This document shows positions 17,392 through 25,113 of a stretch of DNA of 64,000 nucleotides, piece by piece. The DNA comes from Arthrobacter sp. H35-D1 (GTDB taxonomy: Bacteria; Actinomycetota; Actinomycetes; Actinomycetales; Micrococcaceae). Both the position numbers and the translations under genes were made by a program. The notes under the pieces were generated by a model that had not been told where the DNA came from, did no database searches, and saw nothing but the letters and a program-made list of their open reading frames with translations. The stretch is from NCBI RefSeq assembly GCF_030063185.1, contig NZ_JASISP010000021.1, positions 16,032 through 80,031 on the forward strand. Reading direction: 5' to 3'. Each line of letters begins with the position of its first letter. Within the stretch, counting starts at the first letter, position 1.

Positions 17392-17832
17392 CTACTTGTC
17401 TGTCTTGTCCACGGAACTTTTGCTGCCTGTTGACGGGGCTTTCGCAGCAGCCTTCGGTTCCGCCCGCTGGTGGCGGCGTTGGTTTCGCAGTTGCAGGATT
17501 CGGACCGCACCGGCAACGGCCACCAGAATCGCACCCCCGACGGCGGCAATGAAAAGTGCCATGCCCAGGGACAACTCCCCGGAAGCACCAAAGTACTTCA
17601 CCGTCACCCGGTCTTCGTTTTGCAAGATGAAGATGATGAGCAGCACAAGGACAACGAGCCCTGCACTGATGGCAACCCAGATCACCCCGGCCCTTGTGAC
17701 GTCGGCATTGCCCTCAGGCTGGGGGGCCCGTTTTGCCGGCGGGTGCACCTGTTCTGGCTCGACGGGCCGCGATTCGGGTTGTTTCGTCGGTTCCGGTTCC
17801 TTGGAAGGAGTCGGCGTCGAATTAGTTGTCAT
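17392..17832 (-). CDS. LapA-domain (DUF1049) membrane protein
   Basis: A 146-residue protein. Residues 1-45 are rich in Pro, Glu and Lys and probably disordered; two helices follow (about 48-70 and 88-108) around the LapA-type segment ILQNEDRVTVKYFG; the C-terminal tail is basic and low in complexity. LapA/DUF1049 proteins occur widely in the cytoplasmic membrane; in Actinobacteria the function is not settled. Convergent with the MFS gene. Confident in family, not in role. Confidence 0.8.
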   Translation of the reverse strand: MTTNSTPTPSKEPEPTKQPESRPVEPEQVHPPAKRAPQPEGNADVTRAGVIWVAISAGLVVLVLLIIFILQNEDRVTVKYFGASGELSLGMALFIAAVGGAILVAVAGAVRILQLRNQRRHQRAEPKAAAKAPSTGSKSSVDKTDK

Positions 17833-17961
17833 TGTGTTCCATGCCCTGACTGTCCATGCGGTGCGTTCGAACGTTTCGGTCTAGCCCATGCTACTCGGAC
17901 AGGGCCACGAAAGGTGCCTGCATGGTGGCCTGTTAGCTGAATGTAACTTCCGGAAACAACT

Positions 17962-18214
17962 TCAGTCCGACGTCGGACGGATCGGGAATTCGACGCGTGT
18001 GAGGAGGTCCGTGGGCTCAGCCGTCCGGGGGTCGTCGAGGTACACCAGGAGCGGGGCACCCATCGGCTCAATGCCTGCCCGGCCGAGCTCCGCGACAAGC
18101 CGTCCAAGCCGTCCAAGCCGTCCAAGCCCAACGCTGATGCCCTCACCAATGTTGCGCAGGGAACTGCGGAGTCTCGTGGCAGCAACGCGCTGTGACGCCC
18201 GGGCCGGCAGCTCG
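17962..18214 (-). pseudogene. GyrI-like effector-binding domain remnant
   Basis: The minus frame from about 18214 to the TGA at 17962-17964 reads as about 83 codons of a GyrI/AraC-type small-molecule-binding domain: an ELPARASQRVAATRLRSS-like opening, RNIGEGISVGLGRL, then AELGRAGIEPMGAPLLVYLD. There is no start codon at the front (the only Met is internal), and the usual C-terminal part is missing. A 9-bp unit (GCCGTCCAA on the plus strand) is repeated three times at 18099-18125, inserting Leu-Gly-Arg repeats. It abuts the stop of the decayed ABC permease. Probably a relic. Confidence 0.55.
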
Positions 18215-18978
18215 TCAGAGCCGCAGGCGATGCCAGGAGTACACGGTTGCCGACGCCGCCCCGGCGGTCATCACCAACAGTGCGGCCAGTTGGATTCCAA
18301 AAACGCCGCCGCCTGTGACAGTGGCAGCCCACACTCCCGGTGCAGCGAAAGGAAACCAGCCGCCAAGACCCAGGAGCACGGCGACTTGGGCGAGCACAGG
18401 CATGACGATTGCAGAGCCTATCCCCGCCAGCATGCTGCGGCAGATGCTGGCCACCAGGCCGCCCACAACGGCGAGCGCGCCGGTCAGAAATGTGCTCCCA
18501 GCGAGCCGGGCGGCGAGCGAGAAGGTGTCCGCCGTCGGCTCGTATCCCAGCACCGCGCCAAGGAGCACAGCCACCCCCGTCAACACCATTGTCGAGGCGA
18601 ACACCCAGAGGCAGAGCACAAGGAGCTTGGCTCCGGCGACCATGGTGCGAGTTGTTGGCAGGGCGAAAAGACCGGTGATGGTCCCCTCGCTGAACTCCCG
18701 CCCGAAGCTCCAAGCGTGGACAATGCCGAAGGCCAGCAGCCCGGCGGCCGTGGACACAGCAGTGGCGACGGAGAGCAGCCCGTCCCAACCGCCGTCGCCC
18801 GCGAAGGCTGCAGCTTTCGCCGCCGCCGGCCCTCCCCGTGGGCGGCGGCCAGGGAGGCGGCAGCGATGGTGGGGACACCCAAGACGAGCAGAACCGTGGT
18901 GATGATTGGCACCGGTGCCGAGCGGAACTTGACCCACTCGACCCCTACGGCGCCGGCGAACAGCGTAGCGGCACTCAT
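18215..18978 (-). pseudogene. ABC transporter permease, frameshifted
   Basis: An ABC-2-type permease broken by a single-base shift. The first 50 residues (MSAATLFAGAVGVEWVKFRS to LAAAHGEG) are in one frame; from AAAKAAAFAGDGGWDG on, the protein continues in another frame with about five membrane helices to HRLRL. The shift lies in the C-run 18830-18837, where one missing base would restore a protein of about 254 residues. The start overlaps the ATPase stop by 4 bases. Either a real inactivation or a sequencing error in a homopolymer. Confidence 0.8.
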
Positions 18979-19724
18979 GGGTTCGCTTGCCTCTGGTTCG
19001 CCTCGACGTCGGCATTGACCAGATTGAAGAAGCGGCGTTCCAGGTCGATCCCGTCCGGGGCCAGCGTGCCGATGATCCGCCCGGAGTTGATCACGGTGAT
19101 CTGATCGGCGATCCGTGCCACTTCGTCGAGGTGGTGGCTGGACACCAGCACCGACGCACCGGTTTCACGGACGCGCTCCAGCAGCATCCTGCGCACCAGC
19201 ACGGTGCCGGCCGGATCCAGCGCGTTGGTGGGTTCATCCAGCACCATGACGTCGGGGTCGGCGACAAGAGCGGCGGCAATCCCGAGCCGCTGCCGGTTGC
19301 CCAACGACAATGTCCGGGCACGGCGCGTCCACCACTTCGTCAAGAGCAATTCCTCGGCCAGCCGGCGCGCCGCTGCACGTCCTGAACCCAGGCCGAGCCC
19401 GGACAATCGCCCGGCGATCTGCAGATTCGCCTGCACCGTCAACTCTGGATAAACCAACGGAGTGTCAATGAGATGGCCAACGCCGGCCCATCCGGCCGGC
19501 TTCATGCGTGCAACATCGACCCCACGCACCAGCACCCTGCCCGCCGTGGGGGCGGTGATGCCCAGGACCAGTCTCAGCAGCGTCGTCTTCCCTGTCCCGT
19601 TCAACCCGACCAGCGCATGCACCTGCCCTCGCTGCACCACCAGGTTCGTCGGTTGCAGGGCGGCTCCTTCCCGATATTTCTTGGAAGCAGCAACAAGTTC
19701 GACGGCGGCTGCTTCACCGGGCAT
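18975..19724 (-). CDS. ABC transporter ATP-binding protein
   Basis: A 249-residue ATPase of the drug/antibiotic exporter (ABC-2) type. Walker A is GLNGTGKT at 40-47; the signature is a variant, LSLGNRQRLGIA; Walker B and D-loop are MVLDEPTNALDPA; the H-loop is VSSHHLDEVARIA. The C-terminus continues in the usual style (RIIGTLAPDGIDLERRFFNLV). It lies between a TetR gene (11-base overlap) and the frameshifted permease (4-base overlap), so the three form one operon and the transporter may be non-functional. Confidence 0.9.
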   Translation of the reverse strand: MPGEAAAVELVAASKKYREGAALQPTNLVVQRGQVHALVGLNGTGKTTLLRLVLGITAPTAGRVLVRGVDVARMKPAGWAGVGHLIDTPLVYPELTVQANLQIAGRLSGLGLGSGRAAARRLAEELLLTKWWTRRARTLSLGNRQRLGIAAALVADPDVMVLDEPTNALDPAGTVLVRRMLLERVRETGASVLVSSHHLDEVARIADQITVINSGRIIGTLAPDGIDLERRFFNLVNADVEANQRQANP

Positions 19725-20283
19725 CGGTGCTCACCTCGCGGTCTGGCGCAAGATAGGCCAGTGCGGCACGCAGCTGAGCGCCAAGCGTGCCGGTGTGCGT
19801 AGCTCCCCCGTGCAGCAGTGCCGCCGTCAACGCACCCAGGCAAGCACCGGTGGCCACTTCCGCTTCCAACGCCGAAACGCCCGTGGACACCATCGCCTCC
19901 ACGATGGCCAATTGCGTCGCTTGGGTGCCCTCCCACGTCTTCGCCCGCAACCCGGGGTGGGCAGCTGCGATGCGGATCCGGCGACGCGTCTGCTCATCTT
20001 CTTCCGCCCCAAGCTGGGCAAGAGCAATGCTGAACGCTCCGCACACCCGTTCCAAGGCCGGAAGCCCGCGTGGCTGCGCAGCCACGATCGCGGCAATCAT
20101 CGGGTCGTAGGGATCCTCCACGACCACCGCATCCTTCGTCGGAAAGTGCCGGAAGAATGTCATGGGAGTGACGCCGGCCGTCCTGGCGATCTGTTCCACC
20201 GTGGTTGGCTCGTATCCCTGCTCCTCGAACAGTTCCAACGCCGTCAACAGCAATCGCGCCCGTGTGCTCTCTCGCTTGCCCAT
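19714..20283 (-). CDS. TetR-family regulator of the ABC operon
   Basis: A 189-residue TetR regulator. The N-terminal HTH is textbook: RARLLLTALELFEEQGYE, then TTVEQIARTAGVTPMTFFRH and FPTKDAVV. The C-terminal helices vary as in the family. It starts at ATG 20283, inside a TAACAT/TATTCT layout typical of a leaderless gene, and a perfect palindrome begins 3 bases upstream. It likely represses itself with the ABC genes and perhaps the divergent DinB-like gene. The inducer is unknown. Confidence 0.92.
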   Translation of the reverse strand: MGKRESTRARLLLTALELFEEQGYEPTTVEQIARTAGVTPMTFFRHFPTKDAVVVEDPYDPMIAAIVAAQPRGLPALERVCGAFSIALAQLGAEEDEQTRRRIRIAAAHPGLRAKTWEGTQATQLAIVEAMVSTGVSALEAEVATGACLGALTAALLHGGATHTGTLGAQLRAALAYLAPDREVSTDAR

Positions 20284-20285
20284 AG

Positions 20286-20310
20286 AATAATGTTAGTCAC
20301 TAACATTATT
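20286..20310. promoter_or_regulatory. TetR operator palindrome
   Basis: AATAATGTTAGT (20286-20297) and its exact complement (20299-20310) around a single central base: a 25-bp perfect palindrome in a GC-rich background. It covers the presumed -10 (TAACAT, plus-strand 20290-20295) of the leaderless tetR, so binding would block transcription at once. Confidence 0.8.
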
Positions 20311-20367
20311 TGTGGCAATAATCTTGTCCCCATGGCCATTTCCGAACACCGCAGGTACGCTACCGCC

Positions 20368-20949
20368 ATGGAAACCAATCAGCTCTTTCTCGTCTCGGAC
20401 GCCGCACTGCGCAGCGTCGTCGACAGGCTTTCGCCCAAGGATCTCGCCACCCCTGCCCCCGCCGAGTGGTCGCAGGTGCCGGAGCCAACCATCCTCGACA
20501 TCCTGCGAGCGCACGCCTACGACGAAGCATGGGTTCCCGACGTGCTCGCCGGGGCGTCGTCCGCCGAAGGCGACGACTGGCGCGATCGTGACTTGCTCGG
20601 AGACGATCCGATCACTGCCTACGACGCGCTGAACGACCTCGCCACAGCCGCCGTTCGGAATGGCGTGCCCCGGGACGCGATCTTCCGCTTCCAATACGGC
20701 GACTACCCTGCACAGGAGGGTCTTGTGCACTTGTCGCTCTACCGCGGCTTCCAGGCGTGGCTGATCGCCAAGCACCTCAACATCGACTTCCACCTCTCCG
20801 AGGAAATCATTGCCGGCATGAACGAGCACGTGGTGCCCAACGCCGAGGAGTGGCGCGGCTTCGGCGTGTTCCCGCCCGCAATGGAACCGCCGGCCGGCGC
20901 CGACGACGAGACCCGGCTGCTCTGCGCCGTCGGCTATTGGATCCCTTGA
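20368..20949 (+). CDS. DinB/mycothiol-dependent-enzyme-type protein (TIGR03086-like)
   Basis: A 193-residue protein of the DinB/maleylpyruvate-isomerase N-terminal superfamily, resembling the TIGR03086 group. It begins METNQLFLVSDAALRSVV and keeps the helical-bundle pattern with several His, Asp and Glu candidates for a metal site (RAHAYDEAW). Relatives act with mycothiol. ATG 20368 is preferred: TACGCT (20356-20361) ends 6 nt before it. An in-frame ATG at 20332 is possible but unsupported. Divergent from the TetR gene. Confidence 0.75.
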   Translation: METNQLFLVSDAALRSVVDRLSPKDLATPAPAEWSQVPEPTILDILRAHAYDEAWVPDVLAGASSAEGDDWRDRDLLGDDPITAYDALNDLATAAVRNGVPRDAIFRFQYGDYPAQEGLVHLSLYRGFQAWLIAKHLNIDFHLSEEIIAGMNEHVVPNAEEWRGFGVFPPAMEPPAGADDETRLLCAVGYWIP

Positions 20950-21070
20950 CGTGAACCAGGCATGCCCGTGACGGCGCGGCCTGTTCAGGCCGCGGTGGCG
21001 CGCCGGTCGGCATGACCGCCAAGGTTGGCTCCACAGCTTGCCGGCTGTCCCCGCGAGGAGCATGACCGTC

Positions 21071-21433
21071 ATGATCATGCACATGGGCACCGCCATGCTG
21101 TATGTCTCGGACCAATACGCCTCCGTGAAGTTCTACCGCGATGTCATGGGGTTCTCCGTCGTCACGGACCAGGACATGGGAGACGGCGCCCGCTGGATCG
21201 AGATGGCGCCACCGCAGGGATCCACCACAATTGCGCTCCACGACGCTGCCCACAACGGAAAACAGCCGGGCGAAGGCGCCTATCTCACGTTCGCCTGCGA
21301 CGACGTCGAGGCCACGGTCGAGGAACTTCGTGGCAAGGGTGCAGACATTGTGGGCCCTGACGTTCAGCCGTGGGGCACCTTTGCCTTCATCAACGGCCCT
21401 GACGGCCACCGGGTGCAGATTCACCAAAAATAG
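21071..21433 (+). CDS. VOC-family protein
   Basis: A VOC-fold protein of about 120 residues. It has GTAMLYVSDQYASVKFYRDV in the first module and AFINGPDGHRVQIHQK at the end, the usual second-module metal strand. GAGGAG (about 21055-21060) is too close to ATG 21062 to use it, so ATG 21071 is preferred. It may act in aromatic or aldehyde chemistry; the sequence does not say which. One of five VOC genes in this window. Confidence 0.85.
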   Translation: MIMHMGTAMLYVSDQYASVKFYRDVMGFSVVTDQDMGDGARWIEMAPPQGSTTIALHDAAHNGKQPGEGAYLTFACDDVEATVEELRGKGADIVGPDVQPWGTFAFINGPDGHRVQIHQK

Positions 21434-21535
21434 CCGAATCCAAATAGCTCAGATCCCGGTTGACATCGAATCGAATCCCAGCCAACAACCGGCTGTCGAT
21501 GGGAGGAGACTGCACTGTCAGTCCGAGCCGAACAG

Positions 21536-22024
21536 TCAGTCCGAGCCGAAGTACTCCGCCGCTCGACGGTCCATCTCATCGGCGCGGACGTGCTCGATCC
21601 GTTGGCTCAGCATCCATTGCTGTCCGAACGGGTCGCGAAGCCTGCCGCCCCGCTCTCCGTAAAATTGATCGGCCAGCGGGTAAACGACTTCCGCGCCGGC
21701 AGCGACGGCACGCTCCCACGCTGCGTCAACGTCTGGCCAATAAGTAGCCATGACAGCAGTCACCACGCCATTCTGCGACGGCGGAGCCTGGGCCGGAGCG
21801 TTGCCTGGTGTTTCATCGGTGATCATCACCACCGAGTCCCCGATGCGCACCTCGGCGTGGATCACCACCCCGCTGGGATCGGCAAACCGTTCGCCCACTT
21901 CCTCCGCCGCAAATGCGGCCCTGTAGAAGTCGATGGCCCGAGCACCGCCGCGGACCACCAAACGGGCCGTGACCGTGTGTAGATGTTCCGGAATTGGCGT
22001 GACTGCCTGACCTTGCTCGCTCAT
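21536..22024 (-). CDS. VOC-family protein, PhnB-like
   Basis: A 162-residue PhnB/YdcJ-like VOC protein: TARLVVRGGARAIDFYRAAF at the start, then GDSVVMITDE, and YGERGGRLRDPFGQQWMLSQ near the C-terminus, as in the PhnB group. ATG 22024 is preceded by AAGGAAGG. The stop lies inside a short direct repeat: GTCAGTCCGAGCCGAA occurs at 21517-21532 and again at 21535-21550, so the last codons have been duplicated beyond the stop. Function unknown. Confidence 0.85.
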   Translation of the reverse strand: MSEQGQAVTPIPEHLHTVTARLVVRGGARAIDFYRAAFAAEEVGERFADPSGVVIHAEVRIGDSVVMITDETPGNAPAQAPPSQNGVVTAVMATYWPDVDAAWERAVAAGAEVVYPLADQFYGERGGRLRDPFGQQWMLSQRIEHVRADEMDRRAAEYFGSD

Positions 22025-22152
22025 GCCGTGCCTTCCTTCAGTGTGGGCCCATTTGTTGCGATGGTATCCACAGTCCCGCCTGGAAAACCAGGGCCTTGCT
22101 GCAGAACGGCTCACCCTGGTCAGACACATTCTTGCTGTCCTATTCCTGGGGG

Positions 22153-22560
22153 CTATCCCTGTCTGGGAGTCCTGCCCGGCGCGGACGTTTCGGTTCCGAT
22201 CGGTTCCGCCCAGCGGGGGCGCTGGATCAGGCAGAACGGATGTCCGGCCGGATCGGCAAATACGCCCTTCCCGTCGAGCTTGCTCGCACCAAGCGCCAGG
22301 AGGTGCGGCGTCGCGTCCGCGATACTCTCGACCATGACGTCGAGGTGCATTTGTTGTGGGACAGCCGGGCTGGGCCAGGTCGGTGGACGATGATCGGGGG
22401 CCAACTGAAATGCCAGCCCCGACGTTCTCCCGTCCTCGGCGACCACCACAAAGTCGTCGCTGTCATAGGTGATGGGCTGGCCCAACAGCCGCGAATAGAA
22501 CTTCGCGAGCTCGCGGGGATTGGGACAGTCGAGGATGAGGTGGTGGAGTCGCCCAAGCAT
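22153..22560 (-). CDS. VOC-family protein
   Basis: A 135-residue glyoxalase/bleomycin-resistance-type protein: MLGRLHHLILDCPNPRELAK opens the first module and PAGHPFCLIQRPRW closes the second. The middle (HLDVMVESIADATPHLLALG) is typical. ATG 22560 is chosen with GGGAGG upstream; the open frame continues 21 codons further. It is read in the same direction as the PhnB-like gene, 128 bases upstream of it. Confidence 0.85.
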   Translation of the reverse strand: MLGRLHHLILDCPNPRELAKFYSRLLGQPITYDSDDFVVVAEDGRTSGLAFQLAPDHRPPTWPSPAVPQQMHLDVMVESIADATPHLLALGASKLDGKGVFADPAGHPFCLIQRPRWAEPIGTETSAPGRTPRQG

Positions 22561-22672
22561 GTCCTCATCCTCCCGCGCACTGCTCCCTGGCACCAGCATC
22601 GCCGCCAGCCCTTTTGCCAACAATTTCGCCGCAGGGAGCCACTTGCGGGGGCAAAAGTCCTAGGCTCGGTGC

Positions 22673-23005
22673 ATGGCCACCTCATCGTGGAGTCAGCTCA
22701 CCGCCGATCTTGACCAAGAAGACCTCGCCAAACTCACCGCCTTCCGCGATTACTGCCGCAGTCTTCCGGACGTGGAAGAGCGCGTCCACTCCGCCGAAAT
22801 TGCCTACGCACGGAAGCGGACCTTTGCCTCGGCGTACATAAAGAGCCACTACTTGGAAGTGGGCATTGAGCTGTTGCGCGCAGTCGCAGATCCCCCGCCG
22901 GGGGCGCCACACCCAAGCCCACAGGCGATGGCTGAGGGCACGCAGCCGGCCTCAGGACTACTGCTCCAGGGCACCGCTGAAGTCCGGGGCGCCCGCACCG
23001 GTTAG
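22673..23005 (+). CDS. Truncated DUF5655-like protein
   Basis: A 110-residue reading frame. Residues 1-70 (ending SAYIKSHYLEVGIELLRA) resemble the N-terminal part of a DUF5655-like family, but from about residue 72 (ADPPPGAPHPSPQAM) the sequence becomes low-complexity and the expected second half is absent. TAGGCT (22661-22666) ends 6 nt before the ATG, so expression may be intact and leaderless. The end overlaps the convergent minus gene by 48 bases. Likely a 3'-truncated gene; the family name is from memory of the pattern. Confidence 0.5.
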   Translation: MATSSWSQLTADLDQEDLAKLTAFRDYCRSLPDVEERVHSAEIAYARKRTFASAYIKSHYLEVGIELLRAVADPPPGAPHPSPQAMAEGTQPASGLLLQGTAEVRGARTG

Positions 23006-23602
23006 TTCCGTTGCATCCACGGCTCGCCCCGAGACTGCCATGAGGAGGCTGATGGCCGTCCCACCCACCTCCGGACCTTCTCCCTGGGCGAAGTCCGCAT
23101 CGGATGCAACAAGGCGCCAACCTGCCGCGCGTTCCTTCCCTCCTCCCATCGAAACGCCGGTTTTTACTTGATAGGCCAGCGCGGCGGCCACATGGGCAGC
23201 CGGATACACGCCGGGGATGCCCAACGGACGACGAATGTCCTCGCCGTGCACAAAAGCCTCCACCAACCGGGTGGCCAACGCTGCCGGAGGGGTTCGGGTG
23301 TACGTGGACACGGCCAACAACTCACCCAGCGTGACTGAGGGATCCGCAGCCTTTTCCCTGGCAATGCCGGCGGCGTTGTCGCGGTCAAAGTCAAAGCGGG
23401 CAGCCACCAATCGTCGAACAAAACTCCAACGCGTGGTCTTGGCCGAGTCGACAAGATGCGCCACGACGTCGTGCACATCCCACGTTGGGCACAACGAAGG
23501 GGTTTGCCACGCGGATGCTGCAAGCATTTCTAGGTCCGCAACCAGGGCAGCACGCTCGGCATGGACCGCGGACCAGATCTCGGAGCTGGGAATTCTCGTC
23601 AT
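22958..23602 (-). CDS. Maleylpyruvate-isomerase-family mycothiol-dependent protein
   Basis: A 214-residue protein of the DinB/maleylpyruvate isomerase family (TIGR03083-like). The N-terminal helix carries SLCPTWDVHDVVAHL, where the conserved His/Asp pair of the metal site sits, and the middle has RLVEAFVHGEDIRRPLG with further His and Glu ligands. Such proteins act with mycothiol as cofactor. ATG 23602 gives the natural N-terminus. It is divergent from the HxlR regulator across 52 bases, so the two may be co-regulated. Confidence 0.8.
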   Translation of the reverse strand: MTRIPSSEIWSAVHAERAALVADLEMLAASAWQTPSLCPTWDVHDVVAHLVDSAKTTRWSFVRRLVAARFDFDRDNAAGIAREKAADPSVTLGELLAVSTYTRTPPAALATRLVEAFVHGEDIRRPLGIPGVYPAAHVAAALAYQVKTGVSMGGGKERAAGWRLVASDADFAQGEGPEVGGTAISLLMAVSGRAVDATELTGAGAPDFSGALEQ

Positions 23603-23654
23603 GACGCTATGGAAACAGTAGCGCGCACTTCTTGTCAAGGAGTAGAATAACGCC

Positions 23655-24353
23655 ATGGCAGCACGCAGAAGCTACGGTTCCTACAACGACGGGTGCGCCT
23701 CCGCCCATGCCCTGGACTTGGTTGGCGAGCGCTGGGCGCTCATCGTGGTCCGGGAACTGCTGCTGGGTCCGAAGAGATTCGTTGACATCCAGCACGACAT
23801 CCCGGGAATCGGTCCGGGTCCGCTCACGCAACGGCTGCAGGATCTTGAAGAAGCAGGCATTGTGCTGCGCCGCGCATTGCCCTCCCCGGCCCATGTGAGC
23901 GTGTACGACCTCACCGAGTGGGGACGCGACCTTGAAGCGGTCAACACGGCGCTGTCCTTGTGGGCTGTGCAGTCCCCGCAGCTTCCGCTGGCCGCGGACA
24001 TGAGCCCCGACACCCTGGTGCTGGCCATGCGTGCCCATGCCCGCCCGCTGGCCCAGGGTGCACAAGGGCGCAGGGTTGCGCTGACATTGACTGACTCGCG
24101 AACTACCGGCCGGGCCCCTGTGCAGTATCTGGCAACATTGACAGCCCAGGGGACGTCCGTCGTCAAGTGCGCAGCCGTGGATTCCGTGGACGCACAGGCC
24201 GGCAGCACCACTCGGGTTTGGAAAGCCCTTGTCATCGGCGGAGCTCCGCTGGAAGGTGCGGACATCGCGATCACCGGCAATGCCGAGGCTGTCCAAGACC
24301 TGCTCCACGCCACCATGCTGCAAGCACCGTTGTCCGCCGGCCCGGAACGCTGA
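23655..24353 (+). CDS. HxlR-family transcriptional regulator
   Basis: A 232-residue regulator with an N-terminal HxlR winged helix: CASAHALDLVGERWALIVVR, then ELLLGPKRFVDIQHDIPGIG and the wing VYDLTEWGRDLE. The C-terminal part (about 115-232) is an extra SCP2-like or ligand domain not present in minimal HxlR proteins. TAGAAT (23643-23648) ends 6 nt before ATG, so it is probably leaderless. Divergent from the mycothiol-dependent enzyme gene, which it may control. Confidence 0.85.
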   Translation: MAARRSYGSYNDGCASAHALDLVGERWALIVVRELLLGPKRFVDIQHDIPGIGPGPLTQRLQDLEEAGIVLRRALPSPAHVSVYDLTEWGRDLEAVNTALSLWAVQSPQLPLAADMSPDTLVLAMRAHARPLAQGAQGRRVALTLTDSRTTGRAPVQYLATLTAQGTSVVKCAAVDSVDAQAGSTTRVWKALVIGGAPLEGADIAITGNAEAVQDLLHATMLQAPLSAGPER

Positions 24354-24369
24354 TCCGGCCGGCGTGCGG

Positions 24370-25113
24370 CTACCTGCAGCGCCTTGCTCCCTGGCAGGGC
24401 ACGGCGGCAGAGTCAACGGCAAGCCACCCCGGGGCGGCTGCGCGGAACTGCTCCCCTGTCAGCATGGCTGCTCCGGCCGGCAGGCACCCGAGCAACGGCG
24501 TGCCCAGAGCCTCGAAGTATTCCCGGTTGTCCAGCTCCACTTCGGTGGGTTCCTGCGGCCACGCCCCCACCACCAATCCGGCAGCGGCAACTTTCCGGCG
24601 CTCCAACGCTTCCAACGTGAGCAGCGTGTGGTTTAGGGTCCCGAGGGAGCTGCGGCACACCACCACCACGGCCGCACCCGGAAAGTGCATGGCAAGGTCC
24701 GCCATGGTGTTCGCGTCCCCGTCGAGTTCCACCAGCACCCCGCCTGCTCCTTCCACCAGCACGTGGTCGTGCCCGGCGGCCAGTGCGCGGATGGCAGCCA
24801 CATGGCTGGCCAACGCAGGCAATTCCAGGTCTTCCCTGGCAGCGGCGGCAACCGGCGCCATCGGCAAGGCCAGCCGCACACCTTCCACTCCGGCGGCAAT
24901 TCCGCCCAGCCGGCGCACCTCGGCCATGTCCCCGCCCTCGCCGGCAACCACTCCGGTTTGGGTTGGCTTGTAAGCTGCCACCGACGCTCCCCCGGCCTGC
25001 AGCGCGGCAGCAAGCGCCGCCGTCGCCACTGTCTTTCCCACATCGGTGTCCGTGCCGGTGACAAGCACGACGGCGGGCAACTTCAGTGCCGCTGCGCTCA
25101 AGGGGTGCTGCAT
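24370..25113 (-). CDS. bioD: Dethiobiotin synthetase BioD
   Basis: A 247-residue ATP-dependent enzyme that closes the ureido ring of dethiobiotin from DAPA and CO2. The P-loop TGTDTDVGKT is near residues 19-28, followed by KPTQTG and the VEGAGG motif (LVEGAGGVLVELD), all diagnostic. ATG 25113 is the best start; it overlaps the P450 stop by 16 bases. Last gene of the bio operon bioB-bioA-bioF-P450-bioD. Catalytic motifs are complete. Confidence 0.93.
   Translation of the reverse strand: MQHPLSAAALKLPAVVLVTGTDTDVGKTVATAALAAALQAGGASVAAYKPTQTGVVAGEGGDMAEVRRLGGIAAGVEGVRLALPMAPVAAAAREDLELPALASHVAAIRALAAGHDHVLVEGAGGVLVELDGDANTMADLAMHFPGAAVVVVCRSSLGTLNHTLLTLEALERRKVAAAGLVVGAWPQEPTEVELDNREYFEALGTPLLGCLPAGAAMLTGEQFRAAAPGWLAVDSAAVPCQGARRCR

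Noticed and set aside
22096..22713. 205-codon plus-strand open frame
   Set aside because: Antisense to a VOC gene with clear family motifs and a good ribosome binding site.
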